Below, one piece after another: positions 23,032-31,599 of a DNA stretch of 38,211 nt. The translations under genes were made by a program, and so were the position numbers. A model generated the notes under the pieces. The model was not told the origin of the DNA, searched no databases, and saw only the letters and a program-made list of their open reading frames with translations. The stretch spans positions 1 through 38,211 of the forward strand of contig DAIDJG010000192.1 in the NCBI GenBank assembly GCA_027451445.1, read 5' to 3'. The DNA comes from Singulisphaera sp. GTDB lineage: Bacteria > Planctomycetota > Planctomycetia > Isosphaerales > Isosphaeraceae. Position 1 is the stretch's first letter, and each line of letters begins with the position of its first letter.

Positions 23032-25719
23032 TCAGTCGGACGTTGCCTGGTTCAAATCGAGCTTGACGAACGCGAGCAGCGTAGCATCGTCCATTTCCGT
23101 CAGCAAGGTTTCGCCCGAATCCTCGCCGCCGATCGCTTCTGTGGCGACGTGAACTTTCTGGGCGATCATCTCGTCGATCCGCTCCTCGACGGTGCCCCGG
23201 CAGATAAATTTATGCACCAGGACGTTCTTCTTTTGACCGATTCGAAAGGCGCGGTCGGTCGCCTGGTTCTCGATCGCGGGGTTCCACCAACGGTCGAAGT
23301 GGATGACGTGCGAGGCCGCCGTCAGGTTCAGGCCGGTGCCGCCGGCCTTGAGCGACAGCACGAAGAATGGGGGACCGTCTTCCCGCTGAAACGCATCGAC
23401 GAGCTCCTTCCGTTTCTTGACGCTCGTCGCCCCGTGCAGCACCAGGCCCGACTGGCCGAAGAGGGTGGCGAGAAAGCCCGCCAGCGGCTCCGTGATCTCG
23501 CGGAACTGCGTAAAGACGAGGACTTTCTCCTGCCGCGACGCAATCTCCTCGGCCAGTTCCGCCAGGCGGCGAAACTTGCCGCTCCGGTCGGCGAGGTAGT
23601 CGTTGGTGCCGGTCACCTGCGCGGGGTGATTGCAAATCTGTTTCAGCCGCATCAATTGCGCCAAAACCATCCCCCGGCGCTGGATTCCGTCGGCATTTTC
23701 CAGTTGCTCGGCGAGGTCGTCGACCGCCTTCTGATAAAGGGCGGCCTGGTGCTTGCTGAGGGTGCAGTAGGCTTTGACCTCGGTCTTGTCCGGCAGGTCG
23801 GCGATCACGCGTTTGTCAGTCTTCAGGCGCCTGAGGATGTAGGGTCGCACAAGGTTCCTGAGCGGCTCGAACGACGGGGTGGGCGCATCCTGGAGCCGTT
23901 TGACGAACGAGCTGAACTCCTTGGCGGTTCCGAGCAGGCCGGGGTTCAGGAAATCGAAAAGGGACCAGAGGTCCGAGAGCCGGTTCTCGACGGGCGTGCC
24001 GGTCATGGCGATCCGGCAGCCAGCGGTAAGCTCCTTGGCGGCGCGGGTCTGTTTGGTGCCGGAGTTCTTGATCGCCTGGGCCTCGTCGAGGACCAGCAGC
24101 CTCCAGTCGTGCTTCTTGATCCAGTCCGTGCGCACGAGCATGCCGTAGGTGGTCACAACGACATCGTACGTGTCGGCGTTGGACGCTTTGATCGCGCCGC
24201 CGTTGGTGTTTCCCTCCGAGGGATGGGCCACGGCGAAGGTGAGGCTGGGCGCGAACTTCGCGAGCTCCGACTTCCAGTTGGCGATCAACGACGCTGGCAC
24301 AACGAGCAAGCTGGCTCGCTTCTGTGGGTCTCGCTTCAGGTCGAGCAGCAGCGCGATGACCTGGACCGTCTTGCCGAGTCCCATGTCGTCGGCCAGGCAC
24401 GCGCCCAGGCCCAGTCGCGCGACGAACCGCAGCCACGAGTAGCCCGTTTGCTGGTAAGGACGCAGCTCGGCCTTCAAATCGGCGGGGGCCTTCTCCTGCT
24501 GAGTTTCCGGAGCACGCAGACCCTTGAGAATCGCGTCGAGCTCCGGCCCGGCGGTCAACCCGGTCCATTCGTGGATCGCGGCGTTGCCGTCACGCTCTTC
24601 CTCTTTGGTGAGGTTAGCGCCTGAGAGAAGACGCATTCCTTCGAAGAAGGAAATGCCTTCGCTACGAACCTCTGCTTCAACATCCTTCCAGTGTTCCAAT
24701 GCTTCCTTCAACTTCTCAGGATCGACCTCGACCCACTTCCCTCTGAGCGGGACCAGTCCGCCGCTGGCATCGAGCAGCTCGGCGATTTCGGCCTGGGTCA
24801 AGGTTTCTCCGTCGAGACTCATGCCGACGGAGAATTGCATCATCGCGTCGAGGCTAACGCTGCTCGAGTGCTTGGAATCAACCTTCACGCTGACGCGGGG
24901 ACGAGTGGGCTTCTTGGCATGCCACCAGTCCGGCACCCGTACGATCAACCCGCTCGATTCAAAGAGAGGGATCGCTTTGAGGAACTCGTAAGCCTCCTTT
25001 GGCGACCACGCGCGCGGGTGGTAAATCTCCCCGGAGTCGACGAGCTCACGGATCAAATCCGAGGATTCGGCCGCCTTCGAGACCGGGGTCAGAAGCGTGA
25101 GCATCGCCTCCCGGTTTTGCGCCCCCGCATATTGCTGAAGCGCCCGGCCGAGCGGCTCATGCTTCACCTTGCCCTGAGGCGTCAACCCATTGGCATAAGT
25201 GGCCAGAAAGGCGAACGGGTAGTCGGGATTGCGCTTGTTCTCGGCCAGGTGGAGCGTCACGCGGCCGACGTAACGCCACTGGGGGTTGCGCTCGCGCAGA
25301 AAGGCCTGCGCACCACCGGAGTACGATGCGATCTCGCTTCTCGTGAGTGCATCCAGCTCTTCCCACCACTGGGCCAGGACGTCCGACGTCAAGTACTCCA
25401 ACCCAGTCATCGGCGGCGCTTGCAAGACGGCCCGTTCGAGATCGGCCGTCGGGGGCGGCAGCGCGGGGATCGGACTGTCCGGCTCGGTGATCGCGGCCTT
25501 GCAGAGGTTCGTGAAATACAACTGCGCAATTGAACGGGCGAACTCAAACGACGGCGGCAGCGGCGCGTCCAGCTCTTCGCTCGCCGCGTACAACAAGCCT
25601 CGGGCCGCACTTTCGCCGAAGGCGGCGAGCATGGCCTTCGATGGCTTTCGCCCCGGCGTTTCGGGCTCAGTTTCTCGAACCAGGAGATGCCCGTTCGGCG
25701 TGATCGTCAGTTCGTGCAT
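23032..25719 (-). CDS. SNF2-family DEAD-like helicase/ATPase (SWIM-linked)
   Basis: 895 residues from ATG 25719; an alternative ATG at 25794 would overlap the upstream gene by 29 bases, and neither has a strong ribosome site. The N-terminal 400 residues are the accessory region usual in bacterial SNF2 proteins. Motor motifs: DDMGLGKT (motif I, about 443-450), LVLDEAQAIKN (motif II, about 540-550), MTGTPVENRLSDLWSLFDFL (motif III region), LVFTQFREI, LKAGGTGLNLTAASHVIHFD (motif V) and ATDRAFRIGQKKNV (motif VI). It should be a DNA translocase that remodels protein-DNA complexes. It is third from the operon's end-point gene order Hsp70, Mo-fold, SNF2, SWIM. Confidence 0.93.
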   Translation of the reverse strand: MHELTITPNGHLLVRETEPETPGRKPSKAMLAAFGESAARGLLYAASEELDAPLPPSFEFARSIAQLYFTNLCKAAITEPDSPIPALPPPTADLERAVLQAPPMTGLEYLTSDVLAQWWEELDALTRSEIASYSGGAQAFLRERNPQWRYVGRVTLHLAENKRNPDYPFAFLATYANGLTPQGKVKHEPLGRALQQYAGAQNREAMLTLLTPVSKAAESSDLIRELVDSGEIYHPRAWSPKEAYEFLKAIPLFESSGLIVRVPDWWHAKKPTRPRVSVKVDSKHSSSVSLDAMMQFSVGMSLDGETLTQAEIAELLDASGGLVPLRGKWVEVDPEKLKEALEHWKDVEAEVRSEGISFFEGMRLLSGANLTKEEERDGNAAIHEWTGLTAGPELDAILKGLRAPETQQEKAPADLKAELRPYQQTGYSWLRFVARLGLGACLADDMGLGKTVQVIALLLDLKRDPQKRASLLVVPASLIANWKSELAKFAPSLTFAVAHPSEGNTNGGAIKASNADTYDVVVTTYGMLVRTDWIKKHDWRLLVLDEAQAIKNSGTKQTRAAKELTAGCRIAMTGTPVENRLSDLWSLFDFLNPGLLGTAKEFSSFVKRLQDAPTPSFEPLRNLVRPYILRRLKTDKRVIADLPDKTEVKAYCTLSKHQAALYQKAVDDLAEQLENADGIQRRGMVLAQLMRLKQICNHPAQVTGTNDYLADRSGKFRRLAELAEEIASRQEKVLVFTQFREITEPLAGFLATLFGQSGLVLHGATSVKKRKELVDAFQREDGPPFFVLSLKAGGTGLNLTAASHVIHFDRWWNPAIENQATDRAFRIGQKKNVLVHKFICRGTVEERIDEMIAQKVHVATEAIGGEDSGETLLTEMDDATLLAFVKLDLNQATSD

Positions 25720-25765
25720 CGTGAGGCGGCTCGCAATACTTTGGGGCAGTCCCGGCCTGCTGATC

Positions 25766-26260
25766 CTACTTCGCGGAATCCTTCTCCGCGGCATGGAGCG
25801 CAGCGTGCGCCGCTTCGTCGGCGGGGCGGGTGTCGCGTCCCCGGCGGACGGTCAGCTCGATCCGGCTCAGGTACTTGACGTTCGCGCAGTCGTCGAGCTC
25901 GCCGGTGTGGCACGCGGTCGGGTCGCGGATCAGGAAGCGGATCGGACCCCCTTGCGCAGTGGCCAGGGGGGTGTTGCCGAGGCGGTAGACCACGATGCCC
26001 TCCTGGCGCACGAGAGCCAGGGGGATCGAGACGTGAAAATCGTCGCGGTCAGCGTGCAGGGTCAGGTAATTGGCGTCGGGCAACGGTTTGGCTCGCTCCA
26101 GCAGGGTCTCCAGCATGACCCCCGTACCGGCCCTCGACGGGTGGTACCGCGAGACGTCGGGCACCTGGTCGCTCTCAGGGACACTCGCGAGGTCGTCGAA
26201 GGTCAGGCTCAGTGAGTGTTCCACCGCGCCGTCGATCAGGAGCAGAGTTGGGCGATCCAT
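25766..26260 (-). CDS. Small molybdopterin-binding-fold (sulfite-oxidase-like) protein
   Basis: 164 residues. The pattern resembles the oxidoreductase molybdopterin-binding domain: SLTFDDLASVP near the N-terminus, GVMLETLLERAKPLPDANYL in the middle, and GGPIRFLIRDPTACHTGELD then CANVKYLSRIEL towards the end (the latter is the usual GG-P-R-PxxxG...KW/Y-I element). The cysteine that ligates molybdenum in sulfite oxidase and YedY normally lies just before the LLERA-type helix; no Cys is there (DVSRYHPSRAGTGVML). It may bind a pterin without catalysis, or use the fold for something else. It is 15 bases after the Hsp70 stop and 46 before the SNF2 start. The fold assignment is by eye. Confidence 0.65.
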   Translation of the reverse strand: MDRPTLLLIDGAVEHSLSLTFDDLASVPESDQVPDVSRYHPSRAGTGVMLETLLERAKPLPDANYLTLHADRDDFHVSIPLALVRQEGIVVYRLGNTPLATAQGGPIRFLIRDPTACHTGELDDCANVKYLSRIELTVRRGRDTRPADEAAHAALHAAEKDSAK

Positions 26261-26275
26261 GTCTGGCTTGGGTCC

Positions 26276-28090
26276 TCAATCCTGGGACGTTTCACGGACG
26301 TTGAATTCGAGCTTCCAGCGGCGAGGGTCGCGGCTGCTGTTGCACCAGAGGGCGAGTGTGCCCACCTCGGTGACGTGAGAATGGAGCCGGACGGGGACCG
26401 TCTCGCCCGCGCCGCCGTCCTCGGCGCCGAGCGCCGTTTCGAGCGGCTCCTGCTCCTGGAGCTCCTCCGGCGCCCAGCGGTCGAGCACGGTTCCCACCGG
26501 GTCGTTTCGCCTCGTTGTCGAGCTCAGGAACCGAAACTCCGCGGGCTCGCCGACGACGAGGCCGAACTCCGGGCCCGGCACATCCGTCTCTGTTCCTTCT
26601 TCCATCCCCATCCGAACCACGCACAGGGCCTTGATCGGCGGAGTGACCCCGGGAACTGCGGGTGCGGCCGTCTCAACCCCCACGTAGTACGAACGCGGCA
26701 CGCCGCCGCGAATGCGCACCCCCTTGCCGCGCCGTACCTGGCCGTAATAGGCCGCCCCCAGGGCGACGGCCAGGTCAAGGTCACGGGTTTCGAGAGTTTG
26801 CACGGGGGCGTCGAACCAGGAGGAGAGGACTTCGACGGTCCGGTTGCGCAACTCGGCGGCTTTGAAGACGCCGCCATTGAACAGGATGGCGGACGGCTGC
26901 ACGAGCTTTCCGCCCGTATGCAGCGAACCGGCCTGCTGGCCCAAGAAGCGGGCCAGGTGGCGGGTGATCGCCGGGTCGGCAGCGTACGGGAGGCCGATCT
27001 CGGTCAGGCCGACGCGACGCCCCCGCGCGGGAAGATCGGTCGGAGCGCAGCGGGGCAGGAAGCCGTCGAGCAACGTGCTGTTCAGGGTCTCGCGGGTGAG
27101 CTCCGTTTTGACCGCGCCGCCGATGACCTTGGAGCCTCGGCCGAGGATAGTGACCGGGGCGGTCTTCTTCTGGGGCTCGGCGAAGAGGATTTCCTTCGCG
27201 CTTCGGCAGGCGTGTCCGAGGGCGATCTTTTGAGACGCGTCGAGTGCGTCCATGCCGTTGGGGAGCGTTGCGGCGACGGCGTGGGCCAGAGTGAGGTCCA
27301 TGTTGTCGCCGCCGAGGAGGATGTGCTCTCCGACCGCCAGCCGGGTGAGCGCGAGGTCACCCCCTTCGTCGCTCACGGAGATCAGGGTGAAGTCAGTGGT
27401 GCCGCCGCCGACGTCACAGACAAGGAGCAGGTCGCCGACCTTCACCTTCTTGCGCCAGGAGTCGCCATGCGCAGCAAGCCAGGAGTAGAAGGCGGCCTGC
27501 GGCTCTTCGAGCAGGGTTACACGTTCAAGCCCCGCCTGCTGGGCGGCCTCGACCGTGAGCTCGCGTGCCACCGCGTCGAACGAGGCGGGGACCGTCAGGA
27601 ACACCTCCTGGTGCTCCAGGCGATCGGCCGCAGTCTTGCCGGCGATCAGGTGGTTCCAGGCATCGCGCAGGTGGGCGAGATAGGCCGAAGAGGCGTCCAC
27701 CGGCGAGACCTTCGTGACGTCGTCCGCGGCCGTCCAGGGTAGGATCGGCGCCTTGCGGTCGACCCCAGGGTGCGAGAGCCAGCTTTTGGCCGAGCTGACG
27801 AGTCGCCCAGGAACCTTGGCACCATGATCGCGCGCAAAGCTGCCAACCAGCCGATCGAGGGGCGACTTCCAGGGGAGGTCCAGTGCTCCGGCCGGAAACT
27901 CCTTCGACGCGGGAAGATAGAGGAACGACGGCAATACGGCCCGTTCGCTGGCATCATTGACGCCGACGACTTGCGGGATCGCCAGCGCCTTGATCGGCGC
28001 GGGCTTGTCGTCGGTCGCCTCGCGCATGTCGGCGTAGCCCAAGGCGCTATTGGTCGTTCCCAGATCGATGCCCACGACATAACGCGACAT
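26276..28090 (-). CDS. Hsp70-family (DnaK-like) ATPase
   Basis: 604 residues, AAGGAG before ATG 28090. The actin-like ATPase motifs are intact: GIDLGTTNS (7-15), TVPASFDAVARELT (about 167-180), LLEEPQAAFYSW (193-204), DVGGGTTDF (226-234) and a GGDNMD segment. Compared with DnaK the substrate-binding part is divergent (after about 420) and lacks the usual EEVD-like or lid features. This belongs to the DUF2760-linked Hsp70 group rather than canonical DnaK. No DnaJ or GrpE gene is adjacent. It should be an ATP-dependent peptide-binding chaperone or switch in the cytosol. Confidence 0.92.
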   Translation of the reverse strand: MSRYVVGIDLGTTNSALGYADMREATDDKPAPIKALAIPQVVGVNDASERAVLPSFLYLPASKEFPAGALDLPWKSPLDRLVGSFARDHGAKVPGRLVSSAKSWLSHPGVDRKAPILPWTAADDVTKVSPVDASSAYLAHLRDAWNHLIAGKTAADRLEHQEVFLTVPASFDAVARELTVEAAQQAGLERVTLLEEPQAAFYSWLAAHGDSWRKKVKVGDLLLVCDVGGGTTDFTLISVSDEGGDLALTRLAVGEHILLGGDNMDLTLAHAVAATLPNGMDALDASQKIALGHACRSAKEILFAEPQKKTAPVTILGRGSKVIGGAVKTELTRETLNSTLLDGFLPRCAPTDLPARGRRVGLTEIGLPYAADPAITRHLARFLGQQAGSLHTGGKLVQPSAILFNGGVFKAAELRNRTVEVLSSWFDAPVQTLETRDLDLAVALGAAYYGQVRRGKGVRIRGGVPRSYYVGVETAAPAVPGVTPPIKALCVVRMGMEEGTETDVPGPEFGLVVGEPAEFRFLSSTTRRNDPVGTVLDRWAPEELQEQEPLETALGAEDGGAGETVPVRLHSHVTEVGTLALWCNSSRDPRRWKLEFNVRETSQD

Positions 28091-28118
28091 GGACGCTCCT
28101 TCTCAAGAACGGCTGGCT

Positions 28119-28637
28119 TTACGAGATCTCGACTTCGGCCGGGGCGAGCACCGAGGTCTGGTCTCGAGACGCAGGCAACGTGGGGAGATGGACCGACTTG
28201 ACTCGCCATCCGTGATGTTTCAGAACGCCATGAAAAGGAGGAGAGCCGTTGACATTACCGATGAGCCGGATCGCCGCTGGATCGAAGTCGGACGGGACCG
28301 TGACGCGCTCCTCTTCCGCGGCGTTCAGGACGGGTTCCAGCGTCAGGTAGTCGCGCAGCGACTTGCGGCAGCCTCGGTGGATGTCGCGCACAGCGGCGCC
28401 GATCTGGGCGTCGGAATAGGCGTCGATGTCTTCCTCGAGAAAGTCCACGAGCCGGCCGTCGCGCTGAAGGACCGCGAGGACCCGCAGGTCGGGCCCGGCC
28501 GGGGCCTTCTCGAACAACGGGGCCACGCGTGCAGCGAAGTCGGGGTCGGTCAGGCAGTGCCAAAATGCCTGCAAGGCAAGCCAGAGTCGATTCAACGGAA
28601 GCACCTCAATAAGCCGGTCGGGTATCCGGAAAGCCAC
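28119..28637 (-). CDS. DUF2760 family protein
   Basis: 172 residues, first gene of the five-gene minus-strand run. The family pattern is visible: LALQAFWHCLTDPDFAARVA (about 20-39), LRVLAVLQRDGRLVDFLEED (about 51-70), DIDAYSDAQIGAAVRDIHRG (about 70-89), and a C-terminal SPPFHGVLKHHGWRVKSVHL. DUF2760 genes are known to sit next to Hsp70 genes, as here (28 bases apart), but have no assigned function. The start is a GTG; a second GTG eleven codons downstream (28604) is an equally good alternative because family members often begin near the LNRLWLALQAFW part. Confidence 0.85.
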   Translation of the reverse strand: MAFRIPDRLIEVLPLNRLWLALQAFWHCLTDPDFAARVAPLFEKAPAGPDLRVLAVLQRDGRLVDFLEEDIDAYSDAQIGAAVRDIHRGCRKSLRDYLTLEPVLNAAEEERVTVPSDFDPAAIRLIGNVNGSPPFHGVLKHHGWRVKSVHLPTLPASRDQTSVLAPAEVEIS

Positions 28638-28963
28638 AATCCGTCTCTTCGACAGTGTAACGGTACAGGGACCGGTTGAAAACGAGGAGGCGTCGCCTCA
28701 ATTTACGACGCCCCGGAAAGCATATTGAATTGCATCCTCTGCATCGCACGCGATATGATGTGGATTGAACTCCTCGCCTCGCCCTGCTGTCGAGCGGCGA
28801 CGGGTTGTGAAGTTGCGGAGAAGAGATCGGGAACCTCAGTCGAAAAAAACGGGCTCCCTCCAGCCAATCCGCTGAGCATTGAACATCCCTCGGCGCTGGA
28901 TGTGCTGGTCTGACGAATGTCTCGTCTCGGAACGATGAGTCGTTGCTAGGAGTCGTTATCATC
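28638..28963. other. Divergent intergenic region between the DUF2760 operon and the STAS gene
   Basis: 325 bases without a supported gene, holding the promoters for both directions. No convincing -35/-10 pair could be picked out; TTGAAT at 28725 and TATGAT at 28754 are 23 bases apart, too far for a standard sigma-70 promoter. Confidence 0.35.
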
Positions 28964-29323
28964 ATGTCGTTCAGCACGCGTAATGAAGACGGTAGCCTCA
29001 TCATCACCCTCGAAGATGCGACCGACCTCAACGACTTCCGCACCAACGTGTTCCGCGACGCACTCTACGAGGCGATCAAACCGCTCGAACAGCCCCACGT
29101 GGCGATCGATTTGGGCGTTACCGATTACTTATCCAGCTCCGGGATCGCGATTCTCGTCGGCCTCAAGCGCCGGATCGAAGCGCAAAGCGGAAAGCTTGTC
29201 CTGGTCGCCGTCAGCCCCACCGTTCAGAACCTGCTGGGCATCATGAAGCTGACCCAATACTTCACATTCACGGAAAACGTCCCCGCCGCGCTCGCCTCTC
29301 TGCGATCCACCCCAACGGCGTAA
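28964..29323 (+). CDS. STAS-domain anti-sigma factor antagonist
   Basis: 119 residues from ATG 28964, with TAGGAG upstream; a TTG seven codons earlier is less likely. The whole chain is one STAS domain: VAIDLGVTDYLSSSGIAILV (about 46-65) includes the SS-G loop where SpoIIAA-type antagonists are phosphorylated (Ser57-Ser59), and LVLVAVSPTVQNLLGIMKL follows. It should bind an anti-sigma kinase in partner-switching control. No anti-sigma kinase or phosphatase is in the window; the sigma factor at 20851 is of the primary-like type and not an obvious target. Confidence 0.88.
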   Translation: MSFSTRNEDGSLIITLEDATDLNDFRTNVFRDALYEAIKPLEQPHVAIDLGVTDYLSSSGIAILVGLKRRIEAQSGKLVLVAVSPTVQNLLGIMKLTQYFTFTENVPAALASLRSTPTA

Positions 29324-29452
29324 TCGCTTTGTCTAATTTCCTCGATACCCTGTTTTTCCCACCTTATCTACGTGTCTGAAGTCGCCACGGTTATCCGGCC
29401 GAGTAATTAGGTCGTAGCCTAGCACGCTGCGCCCTCCGCGCTTGGGATATGG

Positions 29453-29618
29453 GGTTGTCACAGGACGTAACACCCTGGCAGGGCGCAAGATCCGAGGAGT
29501 TATCAAGCCGGACGGCCATCCGAAATAGGGGGGCGGCTCGTGGGGTTAGCGCGCAACCGGTGCGAACACCGGCGCCTAATGGAATCACCCGACGAGTTGC
29601 TTGGGGAGGGAGTCTTCC
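29453..29618 (+). promoter_or_regulatory. Candidate structured 5' leader of the secreted LEQLERR protein
   Basis: About 165 bases with several self-complementary parts: CCGGTG-CGAA-CACCGG (29559-29574), nested in a weaker outer pairing of GTTAGCGC with GCGCCTAAT, and CCCT-GGC-AGGG just upstream. The leader ends in GGGGAGGGAG, the ribosome site. It does not match a riboswitch class I can name, so this is only a suggestion of structure. Confidence 0.3.
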
Positions 29619-31424
29619 ATGCGGTTCATACGGCGGCGGCCTGACCGGCCCCACCCCGCCCGGCCCAGGCTGGGATCGGGCCTCGAACAACTTGAGCGCC
29701 GAGAATTGCTCTCCTCGGCGACCACCAGCAATCCGTTTCAGCCGTGGGTACCCAGCGAGCTGCCGGTGCAGAATCCGATCACGGGTCAGCCGGTGGCGGT
29801 CTCGGAGGCCCAGCTCATCAATCCGAATAACCCGCAGAGCCCCGGACTGAGCAACGAAGGCAAGGTGGTGACGGGTACGGACCGGCAGGGCGACATCTGG
29901 ACGATTACCGTCCACGGCCCCGGCTTCGCGATCGTGACCGACTCGACGCCCAACGACGGCAGTCTGGACGACAGCATCGACACGATCCAGCTCGTGGGAA
30001 CGGATCTGAAGCACACCTATGTCACGGGCAACGTCCTCGCTTCCGACCGGGTGCCGACCGACGGCACGGTTCAGTTCAACAAGCTGGTTGACGTCAATGG
30101 TGTGAAGTCGGTGATCCTTAACGGATTCACGCTCACGCAGACGGTCACGCCGCCGAGTGGTGTGAACAACAGCAACACCGGCATCTTCCTGTACGGCGGC
30201 GTGCAGACCCTCCAGTTCCACGACATCCTCGCGGCGATCAATCAGGCGACGAACGACGGGCCGATCAACATCATCATCGGCAACTCGACGACGCCGTTGA
30301 CCGTTCAGCCCGTGATCAAGCTCGACAGCATCTTCAACACCGTCTTCAACAGCGACGCCGCCACGGTGCCGACCTCGCCGCAGACGACGGGGACGGTCAA
30401 CCTGATCGTCAATGGTCAGATCAAGAGCCTGTCGTACATCTCCTCGACCCAGCACGCACCGTTCGACCCCGCGCAGGCCGTCAACTCGATGGAGCCGCAG
30501 ACTTACAACCCGACCGACAGCCCGATCGCGGGGGCCGGCGAACAGTTCGCGTTCCCGATCGTGTCGACAACGGGCCGGACGTCGGTCCAGGCAACGGCCA
30601 TTGGGCGTCTCCACGTGGGGGGTTCGGCGGTCAACACGACGTATTCGCGCTCGGCCACGCCGTTCCAGAACGGCCTGAGCGGTCTCAGTCATCTCGGCAG
30701 CGCCTCGTTCGGCGGCAACGCCGACGCGGTCGGCATCGACGTCAACGGCAAGATCGGCAAGCTGAACTTCAAGCGCGGCCTGGGCAACCCGACCGGCTCG
30801 AACATCGGCCCGCCCGCGACCTCGAACCAGAATGCGACGACCCTTGGCCAGCCTTCGAGCTCGTATGGCTTCCCGGCGTCGGGTCTGCTCGGCGGCCAGG
30901 TGACGGCCACGCACATCGGCAAACTGCACATTGGGCCTGCGAACACGCAGCTCCTCACGCCGACCAATCCGCACTACGCCAGCCGTCTGGGCGAGCCGGT
31001 CTTCGTCGCGGAGCCGGGCAACGCGACCACCAACGCGCTCATCACGTCGTCGGGGTCGATCAGCAAGACGTCGATCACGGGCAACAACCAGAACACCAAC
31101 ATCACGTCGGGCTTCGACTACCCGTCGTACGCCGCGGGCCTGCAAGGGACTCGTGCCGCGAGCAAGATTGGCCCGTTGCACCAGCACGGCGGCTTGATCG
31201 ACAGCGTCACTTCGGCGACCTACCGCCCTGCGAACAAGGAGTTCGGCAGCCCCGGCGATGTCGCTGGTCCGGGCAAGATCAAAGGCAACCTGAAGGGCAA
31301 CATTTTCTCGACCGGCACCACAGATCCGCTCGGCAACGTCACCTCGCCCAACGAGGGCACCGGCTTCTTCGCCCGCCGCAAGAAAGGCCACCTGCCGCCG
31401 CCAACCACGCCTCAGGCGATCTGA
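29619..31424 (+). CDS. Secreted Ser/Thr/Asn/Gly-rich protein with planctomycetal LEQLERR motif
   Basis: 601 residues from ATG 29619, supported by GGGAGG nine bases upstream. A basic N-terminus (MRFIRRRPDR) precedes LEQLERRELLSS (22-33), the motif seen at the start of many planctomycetal exported proteins. The rest is polar and Asn/Thr/Ser/Gly-rich with recurrent beta-type pieces such as KIGKLNFKRGL, ATHIGKLHIG and AASKIGPLHQHGG, suggesting degenerate repeats of a beta structure. No catalytic motif is recognised. The C-terminus is basic (FFARRKKGHLPPP). A cell-surface or matrix role is inferred. It ends just before a clear terminator. Confidence 0.85.
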   Translation: MRFIRRRPDRPHPARPRLGSGLEQLERRELLSSATTSNPFQPWVPSELPVQNPITGQPVAVSEAQLINPNNPQSPGLSNEGKVVTGTDRQGDIWTITVHGPGFAIVTDSTPNDGSLDDSIDTIQLVGTDLKHTYVTGNVLASDRVPTDGTVQFNKLVDVNGVKSVILNGFTLTQTVTPPSGVNNSNTGIFLYGGVQTLQFHDILAAINQATNDGPINIIIGNSTTPLTVQPVIKLDSIFNTVFNSDAATVPTSPQTTGTVNLIVNGQIKSLSYISSTQHAPFDPAQAVNSMEPQTYNPTDSPIAGAGEQFAFPIVSTTGRTSVQATAIGRLHVGGSAVNTTYSRSATPFQNGLSGLSHLGSASFGGNADAVGIDVNGKIGKLNFKRGLGNPTGSNIGPPATSNQNATTLGQPSSSYGFPASGLLGGQVTATHIGKLHIGPANTQLLTPTNPHYASRLGEPVFVAEPGNATTNALITSSGSISKTSITGNNQNTNITSGFDYPSYAAGLQGTRAASKIGPLHQHGGLIDSVTSATYRPANKEFGSPGDVAGPGKIKGNLKGNIFSTGTTDPLGNVTSPNEGTGFFARRKKGHLPPPTTPQAI

Positions 31425-31454
31425 GCGGGAGACGGGTGGACAAGACGAAACCAG

Positions 31455-31500
31455 GCGAGCCGTTCCGGACAGAGGTCTGGGGCGGCTCGCTCGGTTTTTA
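31455..31500 (+). terminator. Rho-independent terminator of the LEQLERR gene
   Basis: An 8-bp perfect stem GCGAGCCG/CGGCTCGC (31455-31462 and 31483-31490) is followed by TCGGTTTTTA. It lies 30 bases after the stop codon. Confidence 0.8.
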
Positions 31501-31599
31501 GGTTTGGCGGTTGGCGTTCTCGAGATGTCCCGACGAACTTGACACCGTCGCCACGTGAGCGGGTTGTCTTCGAGGTCGCTGCCACAAAAGGGAGAAGCC

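Noticed and set aside
22276-24624. Very long plus-strand frame opposite the SWIM/SNF2 genes
   Set aside because: It is an antisense shadow of two genes with full motif support, in GC-rich DNA where long antisense frames are common; it has no domain motifs.
26216-27742. Plus-strand frame of about 500 codons opposite Hsp70
   Set aside because: Antisense shadow; Hsp70 motifs on the minus strand are complete.
29540-29590. Cobalamin riboswitch
   Set aside because: One hairpin looks similar, but the conserved core and B12 box are missing and the gene is not B12-related.
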